DNA from: Nitrospiraceae bacterium
Lineage (GTDB): Bacteria > Nitrospirota > Nitrospiria > Nitrospirales > Nitrospiraceae
Assembly (NCBI GenBank): GCA_011391455.1
Contig: JAABQN010000011.1
Coordinates: 1-19,347, forward strand
DNA: 19,347 bases
Direction: 5' to 3'
This document shows, piece by piece, positions 8,001 to 14,844 of the stretch. The stretch's first letter is position 1, and each line of letters begins with the position of its first letter. Made by a program: the position numbers and the translations under genes. The notes under the pieces were generated by a model. The model was not told the origin of the DNA and made no database searches. It saw only the letters and a list, made by a program, of their open reading frames with translations.

Positions 8001-8751
8001 CGAGATGACATCCGAACAGCTGTCCATGGGAGAGGAGCCGACCCCGGAAGGCCAACCGGCGGTCGATGAAGTCGCGCTGCGGGAGCAGCTGCAGAAGATT
8101 CGCGAGAAGCTCGATCGCCTGGGGCCGATCAATTTGGCGGCCATTCAAGAACATCAAGAGCTGGATGAGCGGTATCGATTTCTGACGACGCAGGAGCAAG
8201 ACCTCTCCACGTCCATTGGCTCGCTGAAAGAAATCATTCAGCGCATCAACCGCACCACGAAAGACATGTTTGCCGGCACCTTTGCCGAGCTCCAGCAGAA
8301 ATTCAGCGAGGTGTTTGTCAAGTTCTTCCCCGGAGGCCGGGCCGAACTACAGCTGGTCGAGGCGCCGGTGGGTGAGACGGTAGAAGGGGGTGGACCGCAG
8401 GAGCCGGGGGTCGATATCGTGGTGCAGCCGCCGGGCAAACGCTTGAAGAGTATGACCATGCTTTCGGGTGGTGAGAAGACCTTGACGGCGATGGCCCTGC
8501 TCTTCGCGAGCTTCTTGATCAGACCGACGCCGTTCTGTATTCTCGACGAAATTGACGCGCCGCTGGACGAAGAAAACATCGGACGTTTTACCGCTGTCTT
8601 GCATGAACTTTCCGAAGGCGCACAGTTTTTGGTCATTACCCATAGCAAGCAGACGATGGCCATTGCAGACTCGTTATTTGGAGTCACGATGGAAGAGCCT
8701 GGCATCTCGAAAATCGTCTCAGTGAGGCTGGGTAACTTACAGCCGGCTTAA
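5062..8751 (+). CDS. smc: Chromosome segregation ATPase SMC
   Basis: SMC is the core ATPase of bacterial condensin, which compacts and separates sister chromosomes with ScpA and ScpB. The 1229-residue protein has the full family layout. The head starts with a Walker A motif (GPNGSGKS, 30-37) and the Q-loop region GHTVIAQGQIDQIL. Two long coiled coils, rich in Glu, Gln, Arg and Leu (about 175-510 and 700-1010), flank a hinge domain at about 525-695 that ends in VTGGQASATGGLLQRRRE. The C-terminal head has the signature LSGGEK (1134-1139) and Walker B with D-loop (CILDEIDAPLDEENI; D1162, E1163). Length is normal (about 1150-1250). The coding is intact. ScpA and ScpB are not in the window. The gene has its own possible promoter and is followed by a 198-bp spacer holding the promoter of the next operon. 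Confidence 0.96.
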   Translation: MYLKSLEMAGFKSFAEAKIEFPDGVTAIVGPNGSGKSNVVDAILWVLGEQSTKALRSEKMEDVIFNGTEMRKPLGLSEVSLVISGLDRITVDPLSGLSSQLAEYQELMITRRLYRNGESEYLINKTACRLKDIRSILLDTRAGTKGHTVIAQGQIDQILNASPQDRRELIEETAGIVRYKKQKAEALRKLDATQQNLLRVRDIVAEVKKQLNSLERQARQARSYQTLHQEAKLLEVQLLTNEYRRLRATLKEVESELQTLGDHESERTAELARLNTELERIKLAIAAANEAIGQRREELSKVEQQQARALTAAEVERHRGELYEQQQSQGREELGRLTQEQQQGAAEAAALEDTLATLERECTEREQVFETLDREMKELVHQRAAALAEEERGRLDVLNLAVLVANAEQTLEQLATRIQEAADREGKLAREREDFQLQHVRAADKRQAFQQAFHETEQSIIDLRRRLQGVEEGSEHASAELAEVDQLVFRQSEELAAVDSHLRALQGVLQEDMGYGRRGDEESTALKACTGVHDAIVEWLVVPPGWDRAVEAILGERVRGWFVDDPAAACGAIEFLKGKDLGRGTFIPQQPRWTTRDTAPHVWWAAVAGQPGVVGRAVDLIQVEGRREAARDYLFDRMIFVDTLKDAMALWEQQPCAAPDGPILVTRAGEILDAAGVVTGGQASATGGLLQRRREVLHLEAQSVSLTGCIEEGKQRRERLLAQGQELREQSRQLSESLRDAEMQGLSLQKDEAGLQHVLGGLALRIDTLTDDARRGSAEAQRLNQEMRSCEAQLAQWIAEKAGQDTGLSHVRERVRQIDHGMQGLQQRFTEAQLVAQDIRTTREHRHRDLLRIQQQQQDATVRIETLTRHVDGLAASIEQSRVERERQEACCREFGESAVQVKARLVEGQELQAQDMAAAQQLDAGLEDVRRAVSSLRESRMAVEVKKAENRMQLGTVESTLLGTYQVDPATLLESPAASEMTSEQLSMGEEPTPEGQPAVDEVALREQLQKIREKLDRLGPINLAAIQEHQELDERYRFLTTQEQDLSTSIGSLKEIIQRINRTTKDMFAGTFAELQQKFSEVFVKFFPGGRAELQLVEAPVGETVEGGGPQEPGVDIVVQPPGKRLKSMTMLSGGEKTLTAMALLFASFLIRPTPFCILDEIDAPLDEENIGRFTAVLHELSEGAQFLVITHSKQTMAIADSLFGVTMEEPGISKIVSVRLGNLQPA

Positions 8752-8806
8752 ATATGGCAGACTGCCAAAAACATCTGTACTTCAGCGGGTTTCCACCTCT
8801 GGTTTC

Positions 8807-8836
8807 TTGACGTCGGAGTAGGGGGTCTGTTATATA
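8807..8836 (+). promoter_or_regulatory. Sigma70-type promoter of the shc-hpnG-mla run
   Basis: TTGACG (8807-8812) is followed after 17 bp by TTATAT (8830-8835); TATATA with an 18-bp gap is an overlapping alternative. The start of transcription would be near 8842, about 108 bases before the shc ATG. The rest of the smc-shc spacer shows only a short palindrome at 8755-8767. Confidence 0.6.
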
Positions 8837-8949
8837 CCCCACGATAGAACGATCTACGGGCGTGCCGCTTGTAGTTCGAGCACATTTACAGGGGCGAAGC
8901 GAGTCACCCGTCTTGTCCCTCTACGTCCAGTTTTCACAGACCGATACAC

Positions 8950-11130
8950 ATGAAGCTGATTCGAGCGCTTCTGGATCGTCTATCCGATAGCCTCTTCGTT
9001 TCTGTTCCGGAGAAGCTGGGGTTGGCGACAGAGCTATCCAACGTTCCGCCGCTGCGTCTGGTGTCAGACAAATCCATACCCTCGGCACCCGTCGACGCTT
9101 CGACACGCCGCTCCACCAGCCATTCAATCAGTCAAGTAGACGTGCTCGACGACGCAGTTCGGCGCAGTCAAGCCTGGTTTTTGTCCAGACAACATGCCTC
9201 AGAGGGGTACTGGGTTGCAGAGCTCGAAGCCGATACGACACTGACCGCAGAATACCTCATGCTGCGGCGGTTTCTCGACCGGGTCGATCCCGATCGAGAG
9301 CGGAAGGCGGTTCGTTATCTCCGCGCCATGCAATTGCCCGACGGTGGCTGGCCGATTTTCTACGGGGGGCCTTCGGAGATCAGCGCGTCGGTGAAAGCCT
9401 ATTTCGCCTTGAAGCTGAGCGGCATTTCTGCGGATGAGCCCTTCATGCTTCGGGCTCGTGACTGTATTCTGGCGATGGGCGGTGTCGTCTGCACGAACGT
9501 CTTCACGAAGATCACCCTGGCGCTGTTCGAGCAGTACGATTGGAATGGCGTCCCGAGCATGCCGCCCGAAATCATGCTTCTCCCGAAGCGGTTCTACTTC
9601 AGCATTTATGCCATTTCCTATTGGTCTCGTGCCGTTCTAATTCCCCTGCTCGTGGTGTTCGCGAGTCAGCCTGTCTGCCGTATTCCCAAGGAGCAAGGCA
9701 TCGATGAGCTCTACGTCGTGCCTCGATCGCAGATTCGCTATCGCGACGTGCCGCCCTTTAATAAGGACCAGCGGTGGTTCACGGCGCATAATTTCTTCGT
9801 CCAACTGGATCGGGTGCTGAAACTGTACGACCGCATGCCGTTGAGTTGGTTGCGGGAAAAGGCTTTGCAAAAGGCTGCCGTTTGGATGCTGGAGCACATC
9901 AAGGGCAGCGGTGGGCTGGGAGCGATTTATCCGGCCATGGCGAATTCGATTGTGGCCCTTCGTTGTCTCGGGTATGAGGTCGACGACCCATTGGTGCGGA
10001 AGGCGCTGCACGAGATCGAATCGTTGGAAGTCTACGACACGGTATCGGTCGGCGATCAGCGGGTCGAGGCGCTGCATCTCCAGCCCTGTCATTCTCCAAT
10101 CTGGGATACGGCATTGCTGATGAACGCCCTCATCGAAACGGGGATGCCGCAGGACCACCCGGCTCTCCAGAAAGCGGGCGAGTACTTGGTCTCCTGCCAA
10201 ACCAAAACGGTTGGAGATTGGAAGTTCTCGTCTCCCGATGCAGAGCCCGGAGGCTGGTACTTCCAGTTTGAGAACGAGTTCTATCCCGATGTCGATGACT
10301 CGGCTGTGGTATTGATGGCGTTGTCAAAAGTTCGGATGGCTCAGACCGCCGAGTTGCAAGATTCCATCCGGCGGGGAGCGAATTGGGTACTTGCCATGCA
10401 AGGGTCCGATGGCGGGTGGGGCGCGTACGACAAGGATAACAATCGCGTCGTCTTCAACTATATTCCCTTTGCCGACCACCATGCGTTGCTCGATCCGAGC
10501 ACGTCAGACTTGACCGGACGCTGTCTCGAGATGCTTGCGGCATTGGGCTACGATCAGACGCATCCCGCCGTGGCGCCGGCCCTCCGGTTTCTCAAACGAG
10601 AGCAGGAGGCCGATGGCAGTTGGTACGGCCGGTGGGGCGTCAATTATATTTACGGTACCTGGTCCGTCCTGGCCGGCCTTCGCGCGATTGGAGTGGATCT
10701 CTCGGAACCCTATATCCGTCGTGCGGTCGCCTGGCTTGAGTCGAAGCAGAATCCTGATGGTGGGTGGGGCGAGTCTTGTCTTTCGTACGGCGACGATCCT
10801 GCGTGGAGCGGGAAGGGAGACAGCACTCCTTCTCAAACGGCGTGGGCCATTATGGGACTCATGTCTGCCGGGATGACCGATGCCTTCAGTGTCGCTCGCG
10901 GCATTCAATACCTGCTTCGTCAGCAAATGAAGGATGGATCCTGGGAAGAGGTTCGCCATACAGGCACCGGATTCCCTCGGGTGTTTTATCTCCGATACCA
11001 TTGGTACTGCCAATACTTTCCGTTGTGGGCCTTGGCGATGTACCGGAATCTTCGAACGCGCGGGAAGATGCGGGCCGACGAAGTCCGGCAATACGTAATC
11101 GCATCCGGCTGCCATCGAGCCGATCGTTGA
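8950..11130 (+). CDS. shc: Squalene-hopene cyclase
   Basis: This 726-residue enzyme cyclises squalene to hopene (and hopanol) at the inner membrane, the entry step to hopanoids. The catalytic DxDD motif is present as D447-V-D-D450 in FYPDVDDSAVV; D449 corresponds to the acid that protonates squalene. Several QW repeats are visible: QLPDGGWPIFYGG, QGSDGGWGAYD, QEADGSWYGRWG, QNPDGGWGES and QMKDGSWEEVRHTG. The C-terminal YLRYHWYCQYFPLWALAMYRN is typical. The conserved core starts near residue 65; the first 60 residues are a low-similarity extension. The start at 8950 has no strong ribosome binding site but is the first ATG of the frame. It is the first gene of a same-strand run, and its stop overlaps the likely start of hpnG. 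Confidence 0.96.
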   Translation: MKLIRALLDRLSDSLFVSVPEKLGLATELSNVPPLRLVSDKSIPSAPVDASTRRSTSHSISQVDVLDDAVRRSQAWFLSRQHASEGYWVAELEADTTLTAEYLMLRRFLDRVDPDRERKAVRYLRAMQLPDGGWPIFYGGPSEISASVKAYFALKLSGISADEPFMLRARDCILAMGGVVCTNVFTKITLALFEQYDWNGVPSMPPEIMLLPKRFYFSIYAISYWSRAVLIPLLVVFASQPVCRIPKEQGIDELYVVPRSQIRYRDVPPFNKDQRWFTAHNFFVQLDRVLKLYDRMPLSWLREKALQKAAVWMLEHIKGSGGLGAIYPAMANSIVALRCLGYEVDDPLVRKALHEIESLEVYDTVSVGDQRVEALHLQPCHSPIWDTALLMNALIETGMPQDHPALQKAGEYLVSCQTKTVGDWKFSSPDAEPGGWYFQFENEFYPDVDDSAVVLMALSKVRMAQTAELQDSIRRGANWVLAMQGSDGGWGAYDKDNNRVVFNYIPFADHHALLDPSTSDLTGRCLEMLAALGYDQTHPAVAPALRFLKREQEADGSWYGRWGVNYIYGTWSVLAGLRAIGVDLSEPYIRRAVAWLESKQNPDGGWGESCLSYGDDPAWSGKGDSTPSQTAWAIMGLMSAGMTDAFSVARGIQYLLRQQMKDGSWEEVRHTGTGFPRVFYLRYHWYCQYFPLWALAMYRNLRTRGKMRADEVRQYVIASGCHRADR

Positions 11131-11957
11131 ACAGTCCTCCGGCGTCATCCGTTGGCGCAGGACACCCTCTCTCAGGATCTTCGGGAAACCCCATCGCCAT
11201 TTTTGCCGCGACTCACTGGGAGATCAAGGCCGTTCGGCGTGCCCTTGCGGCAGATCGTGTTGAGACCATTGCCGGAGTCCGCTGTTACATTGGACAGCAG
11301 GGGGATCGCACGTACTGGCTTATCCAAACCGGCGTCGGCCCCGCTGCGGCCGGTACTGTGGCAGGGAGGGTGTTGAGCGCACAGGCGATGTCGCTGGTCA
11401 TGTCCACGGGTTTTGCCTGCGCGCTTGTTCCGGCTCAAGTGGGAGATCTCATCGTCGGTACGGCAGTATCTTCTGTGCATGGCGAGGGAGCCTGGACGAT
11501 GGGGGACGATCATGTGCTCTGCGACGGGGCTGTACGGGATGGCATTCTTACCGTGGCACGGGATGCCGGGATGACCGTGAGGATAGGAACAGTCGTGTCC
11601 TCCGGGACTGTGGTGTGGCAGGCCGAAGAGAAGCGCCGGTTGCAACGCGCGACTGAGGCGACTGGACTCGATATGGAAAGTGCAGCGGTGGCAGCGGTGG
11701 CTCAGGAACGAGGTCTGCCGATGGCAATCGTGCGGACGGTTTCCGATCTGGTGGATGAAGATCTCCCCCTTGACTTCAATCTGTTTCTCAGGCCCACTGG
11801 CTGGATTAAAGGGATGCAGGCGATCATCGTCCGTCCGTCCTGTCTCGCGGGGCTGAATCGGTTACGAAAACAGAGCCGGGTGGCAGCGGATCGACTGACA
11901 GAATGGTTTCAGCGCTATGCGGAGACAGACGGAAAATCTCTTCGACCGTCCAGGTAA
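11127..11957 (+). CDS. hpnG: Hopanoid-associated nucleoside phosphorylase-like protein (HpnG)
   Basis: This protein belongs to the PNP/MTA-SAH nucleosidase superfamily. The signature is GLDMESAAVAAVAQERGLP (D182, M183, E184), followed by IVRTVSD with D207. The N-terminal AIFAATHWEIKAVRRAL and the TGVGPAAAG loop also fit. In hopanoid clusters HpnG removes adenine from adenosylhopane to give ribosylhopane, and its place right after shc makes this role likely. No ATG lies near the conserved start. The best choice is TTG at 11127-11129, overlapping the shc stop as TTGA and giving 276 residues, of which about 25 precede the fold. That suggests translational coupling. Starts deeper inside shc are in frame (the frame opens at 10764) but would add residues that read as shadow of shc. 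A general nucleosidase role is the alternative. Confidence 0.82.
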   Translation: MNSPPASSVGAGHPLSGSSGNPIAIFAATHWEIKAVRRALAADRVETIAGVRCYIGQQGDRTYWLIQTGVGPAAAGTVAGRVLSAQAMSLVMSTGFACALVPAQVGDLIVGTAVSSVHGEGAWTMGDDHVLCDGAVRDGILTVARDAGMTVRIGTVVSSGTVVWQAEEKRRLQRATEATGLDMESAAVAAVAQERGLPMAIVRTVSDLVDEDLPLDFNLFLRPTGWIKGMQAIIVRPSCLAGLNRLRKQSRVAADRLTEWFQRYAETDGKSLRPSR

Positions 11958-11960
11958 TCA

Positions 11961-12731
11961 ATGACGAACGTGATTGAGCGACTAGGTGCATGGGCCGTCA
12001 CTCGCGTAGGGGAGATGGGCCGTATGCTCTTGTTCTTGCTGTCGGCGTTTGCCTGGCTGGCGCGGCCTCCGCTTCGATTCCATCAAATCATGAAACAGAT
12101 TCACTTTATCGGGTATCGATCCACGTTTGTGGTCGTGCTTACCGCGGGGTTTACGGGGATGGTGCTGGCGCTGCAAGGCTATTACAGCCTGAGAAAGTTC
12201 GGTTCCGAGGGGTTGCTGGGCTCCGCCGTGGCGTTGAGCATGATTCGGGAACTGGGACCGGTGTTGGCCGCGTTGATGGTGACCGCGCGAGCGGGGTCCG
12301 CAATGACAGCCGAGATTGGCATCATGCGGATTACGGAACAGATCGATGCGCTCGATACCATGGCGATCAATCCGATGCAATATCTGATTGCGCCAAAATT
12401 GGTGGCTGCTCTGATCGGGGTGCCGTTGCTCGTGGCGATATTCGATGTGGTCGGTATCTATGGCGGCTCCCTCGTCGGAGTGGATTTGTTGGGAGTGAGC
12501 GAAGGGGCCTATTGGAACTCGGTCCAATCGGCCGTGGAATGGAAAGACGTCTACGGTGGCATTCTCAAGTCGGTCAGCTTTGGGCTGATCATCAGCTGGG
12601 TCTGCTGCTATAAAGGATTCTACACGAGGCAGAGCGCCGAGGGGCTTGGGAGCGCAACGACAGAGGCGGTGGTCTTGTCGTCGGTGCTCATCCTCGTAGG
12701 GGATTATATTTTGACGTCGCTACTCTTATAA
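11961..12731 (+). CDS. mlaE: MlaE-family ABC transporter permease
   Basis: MlaE (YrbE, Ttg2B) is the inner-membrane permease of the MlaFEDB lipid transporter, which moves phospholipids between the inner membrane and the periplasm. The 256-residue protein has an amphipathic N-terminus, then several membrane segments (about 50-75, 90-115, 145-170, 200-220 and 235-256). The family core is the stretch SMIRELGPVLAALMVTARAG followed by SAMTAEIGIM and the coupling segment ITEQIDALDTMAINP. Length matches E. coli MlaE (260). It starts 3 bp after the hpnG stop, with an AGG six bases ahead of the ATG, so it is co-transcribed with the hopanoid genes. The substrate in this organism is not known from the sequence; hopanoids are a reasonable guess from context. 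Confidence 0.93.
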   Translation: MTNVIERLGAWAVTRVGEMGRMLLFLLSAFAWLARPPLRFHQIMKQIHFIGYRSTFVVVLTAGFTGMVLALQGYYSLRKFGSEGLLGSAVALSMIRELGPVLAALMVTARAGSAMTAEIGIMRITEQIDALDTMAINPMQYLIAPKLVAALIGVPLLVAIFDVVGIYGGSLVGVDLLGVSEGAYWNSVQSAVEWKDVYGGILKSVSFGLIISWVCCYKGFYTRQSAEGLGSATTEAVVLSSVLILVGDYILTSLLL

Positions 12732-12734
12732 AGC

Positions 12735-12818
12735 GTCGAAAGTCATCAAGTCTGAAAGTCAAAGGTCGTTCTGCGGATAATTCGACTTGATGACTTGACG
12801 ACTTTCAGACGTTGCGAC
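12735..12818. repeat. Interleaved palindromic word repeat between mlaE and mlaF
   Basis: Two perfect inverted pairs fill the 96-bp spacer. Pair A is AAGTCATCAAGTC (12740-12752) with GACTTGATGACTT (12784-12796). Pair B is GTCTGAAAGTC (12750-12760) with GACTTTCAGAC (12800-12810). The order is A, B, A', B', so the arms are interleaved, not nested, and both pairs could coexist only as a pseudoknot or as alternative folds. The building word is roughly AAGTC with 2-4 base spacing. The spacer seems to hold nothing else except the start region of mlaF. Confidence 0.75.
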
Positions 12819-12827
12819 TTATTGGAT

Positions 12828-13583
12828 ATGATTAAACTAGTCGGTGTCGAAAAGAAGTTGGGCGGACAGCCAGTGCTGCAGGGCGTCGATCTCTCGATTC
12901 CGGTCGGCAAACTTACGACCATTATCGGTGGCAGTGGGTCGGGAAAGAGTGTGCTCCTCAAGCACATGATCAGGCTCATGCAGCCGGATCGTGGCGAAGT
13001 GTGGGTCGGCGATGTGGAGATTTCCCGGCTGTCGGGCACGCCTTTGAACGATGTGCGGAAACGGTTCGCGATGCTCTTTCAGGGCGCCGCGTTGTTCGAC
13101 TCGCTCTCGGTCTTTGAAAATGTGGCGTTTCCATTGCGGGAGAAGTTGCGCATGAAGGGCCCGGAGGTAGGGCGGCGAGTCGAGGAAAAGCTGCAAGAAG
13201 TCGGGTTGGAAGGGATGGGGCATAAGTTTCCTGCTGAGTTGAGCGGTGGCATGCGAAAGCGGGCTGGATTGGCGCGCGCATTGGTCATGGAGCCGGAGAT
13301 TATCCTCTTCGATGAACCAACGACAGGGTTGGATCCGTTGATGGCGAAATCGATTCACGATTTGATCGTCAAGATGCACCGGCGGTTCGGCTTTACGGCG
13401 ATCATGGTCAGCCATGAAATTCCGGAGATCTTCGGGATTTCCGATTGGGTGGCGATGCTTCGGAAAGGCAAGATTGTTTTGATGGCCACAGCCGCTGAGT
13501 TTCAGCGGACCACCGATCCTGAGATTCAAGAATTCATTTCAGTCGGTGGGACTGTGGCGCTGCCTGGATCACTCGTCGGTTAG
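12828..13583 (+). CDS. mlaF: MlaF-family ABC transporter ATPase
   Basis: MlaF is the cytoplasmic ATPase that drives MlaE. The 251-residue protein has Walker A GGSGSGKSV (34-42), the Q-loop region MLFQGAALFDSLSVFENVAFP, the ABC signature LSGGMRKRAGLARAL (138-152), Walker B IILFDEPTTGLDP (D162, E163) and the switch histidine H196 in MVSHEIPE. The SGGM form of the signature and the phrase ALFDSLSVFENVAFPLRE are typical of the Mla/Ttg2A branch. I chose the ATG at 12828 (MIKLVGVEKK). An in-frame ATG at 12795 would extend the protein into the repeat. The ribosome binding site is weak. It is separated from mlaE by the palindromic spacer, which is unusual for an operon usually packed tightly, and is followed 20 bp later by mlaD. 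Confidence 0.93.
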   Translation: MIKLVGVEKKLGGQPVLQGVDLSIPVGKLTTIIGGSGSGKSVLLKHMIRLMQPDRGEVWVGDVEISRLSGTPLNDVRKRFAMLFQGAALFDSLSVFENVAFPLREKLRMKGPEVGRRVEEKLQEVGLEGMGHKFPAELSGGMRKRAGLARALVMEPEIILFDEPTTGLDPLMAKSIHDLIVKMHRRFGFTAIMVSHEIPEIFGISDWVAMLRKGKIVLMATAAEFQRTTDPEIQEFISVGGTVALPGSLVG

Positions 13584-13603
13584 GTGAGAGGGGAGTAGCA
13601 AGG

Positions 13604-14047
13604 ATGGAAAAAACCAAGTTGGAGATGGTAGTCGGCGTGTTCGTGCTCATCGGCATGGTGTGTCTCGTCTATCTGTCGATCAAGCTCGGAAAGCTCGAGA
13701 TAATCGGTGGGGCGGTCTACGAAGTCGAGGCGCAGTTCAACAGCGCCTCAGGGCTCAAGCCTGGCTCGGCAATCGAAATCGCCGGTGTCGAAGTCGGCAG
13801 GGTCAGAGGCATTACGCTCATCGAGGATCGTGCGAAGGTGAAACTGGCGGTCAACAACACCGTCAAGCTCTATACGGATACTTTTGCCTCCATCAAGACG
13901 CGGGGCATCATTGGAGAGAAGTTCTTGGCCCTGTCTCCGGGAGGAGGAGGCGATCCGCTGAAGCCGGGGGATACGATACGCGATACCGAATCCGGCCTCG
14001 ACCTTGAAGAGCTGGTGAGTCAGTATGTACATGGGAAAGTCAAATGA
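13604..14047 (+). CDS. mlaD: MlaD-type MCE-domain lipid-binding protein
   Basis: MlaD is a membrane-anchored periplasmic protein that forms a hexameric ring on MlaE and passes lipid between MlaE and MlaC. The 147-residue product has one N-terminal membrane helix (about 7-26, VVGVFVLIGMVCLVYLSIKL). A single MCE domain follows (about 38-115, with YEVEAQFNSASGLKPGSAIEIAGVEVGRV and the IKTRGIIGEKFLALSPGG stretch). A short tail ends in LEELVSQYVHGKVK. It is shorter than E. coli MlaD (183), mostly in the C-terminal tail. AGGGGAG (13589-13595), 8 bases ahead of the ATG, is a good ribosome binding site. It sits 20 bp after mlaF; the repeat at 14053 starts 5 bp after its stop. Confidence 0.92.
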   Translation: MEKTKLEMVVGVFVLIGMVCLVYLSIKLGKLEIIGGAVYEVEAQFNSASGLKPGSAIEIAGVEVGRVRGITLIEDRAKVKLAVNNTVKLYTDTFASIKTRGIIGEKFLALSPGGGGDPLKPGDTIRDTESGLDLEELVSQYVHGKVK

Positions 14048-14052
14048 GCTAG

Positions 14053-14160
14053 CTGGTTTGTCTGGTTCATTTGGTTTGTTTTGTTTATTTGGTTGGCTTT
14101 GTTCATCTGGTTAATTTCGTTCAACCAAATAACCAGACAAACTAAATAAAGCAAATAACA
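14053..14160. repeat. Nonamer-period imperfect inverted repeat, copy 2
   Basis: This 108-bp element has eight 9-bp units of the type CTGGTTCAT or TTGGTTTGT (14053-14124). It switches polarity at GTTCAACCAAA (14119-14129) and continues with four complementary units (CCAAATAA, CCAGACAAA, CTAAATAAA, GCAAATAAC). The switch sequence and the ending AAATAAC are the same as in copy 1 at 1071-1151, while the left arm is three units longer. It fills almost the whole spacer between mlaD and mlaC. Because mlaC belongs to the same pathway, a strong terminator here would be surprising; it may adjust mlaC level or mRNA stability. Confidence 0.8.
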
Positions 14161-14182
14161 TCTTGAGACAGATGGAGGATAC

Positions 14183-14836
14183 ATGGAGATCAAGGGATCT
14201 GCAGCAGCATTGGCGAAGAGATGGAGTTGGGGGAGGCTCGCAAGCGGGGTAGGCTGTCTGCTGTTACTGCTTGGCGGGGCTGCCGTCCAACCGGCAGTGG
14301 CGGGTGAGGCGACTGAGGCCATGAGAAGCACCATCGACGAGACGCTGAAGATCGTCAAGGATAAGGATCTCAAACAACCGGGGAAAGCTGAGGAACGCCG
14401 GCGGCGATTGGAACAGATTGTCGGGGATCGGTTCGACTATCAGGAGATGTCGAGACGGGCGCTGGGAGCTCCCTGGAATGAGCTGACCGACAAAGACAAA
14501 GAAGAATTTATCGCGTTGTTCAGGAAGCTCTTGATCAATTCCTACGCCGACAAGATCGAATCCTATTCCGGTGAAGGGGTGCAGTATATCAATGAACGCA
14601 CGGAGAAGGACTATGCCGAAGTCCGGACAAAGGTGTTGACCGGCAAGGTCGAGATTCCGCTCGACTATCGCTTACTCAACAAGGGAGCTGACTGGCGAGT
14701 GTATGACGTGGTGGTGGACGGTGTCAGCTTAGTGAACAATTACCGGGGGCAGTTTTCGAAGATTCTCCGTTCTTCCACCTTCGCCGACTTGGTCGATCAG
14801 CTTCGGAAGAAATCCGATAAGACTAACGCTCCATAA
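14183..14836 (+). CDS. mlaC: MlaC/HpnM-family periplasmic lipid carrier
   Basis: This 217-residue protein belongs to the Ttg2/MlaC family (toluene tolerance, PF05494). MlaC shuttles phospholipid across the periplasm between MlaFEDB and the outer membrane; HpnM of hopanoid clusters is in the same family. A signal peptide is clear: positive residues to R18, a hydrophobic run of Leu (26-30) and a likely cleavage at AVA|G (40/41). The mature part shows the family phrases GDRFDYQEMSRRALG and WNELTDKDKEEFIALFRKLLINSYADKI, then the strand region VRTKVLTGKVEIPLDYRLL and WRVYDVVVDGVSLVNNYRGQF. GGAGG at 14174-14178 supports the start. It ends 8 bp before the Omp85-like gene, so the two are probably co-transcribed. 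Confidence 0.9.
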   Translation: MEIKGSAAALAKRWSWGRLASGVGCLLLLLGGAAVQPAVAGEATEAMRSTIDETLKIVKDKDLKQPGKAEERRRRLEQIVGDRFDYQEMSRRALGAPWNELTDKDKEEFIALFRKLLINSYADKIESYSGEGVQYINERTEKDYAEVRTKVLTGKVEIPLDYRLLNKGADWRVYDVVVDGVSLVNNYRGQFSKILRSSTFADLVDQLRKKSDKTNAP

Positions 14837-14844
14837 TTCCTTCC

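Noticed and set aside
8755..8767. Palindrome TGGCAGACTGCCA just after smc, considered as terminator
   Set aside because: The stem is only 5-6 bp and no T-tract follows on the + strand; too little to call.
10764..11126. Extension of hpnG upstream into shc
   Set aside because: The frame is open, but the residues are shadow of shc and unlike the PNP family; the protein fold starts after 11190.
12837..13529. 230-codon open frame antisense to mlaF
   Set aside because: His/Arg-rich shadow of an ABC ATPase whose motifs are all on the + strand.
14207..14260. Lipoprotein signal at Cys25 of MlaC
   Set aside because: The residues before Cys (GVG) do not fit a lipobox, and a clear AVA|G signal peptidase I site follows.
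14020..14373. Open frame on the - strand rich in Asn and Gln
   Set aside because: The Asn/Gln run is the translation of repeat copy 2, and the rest is antisense to mlaC; no ribosome binding site.
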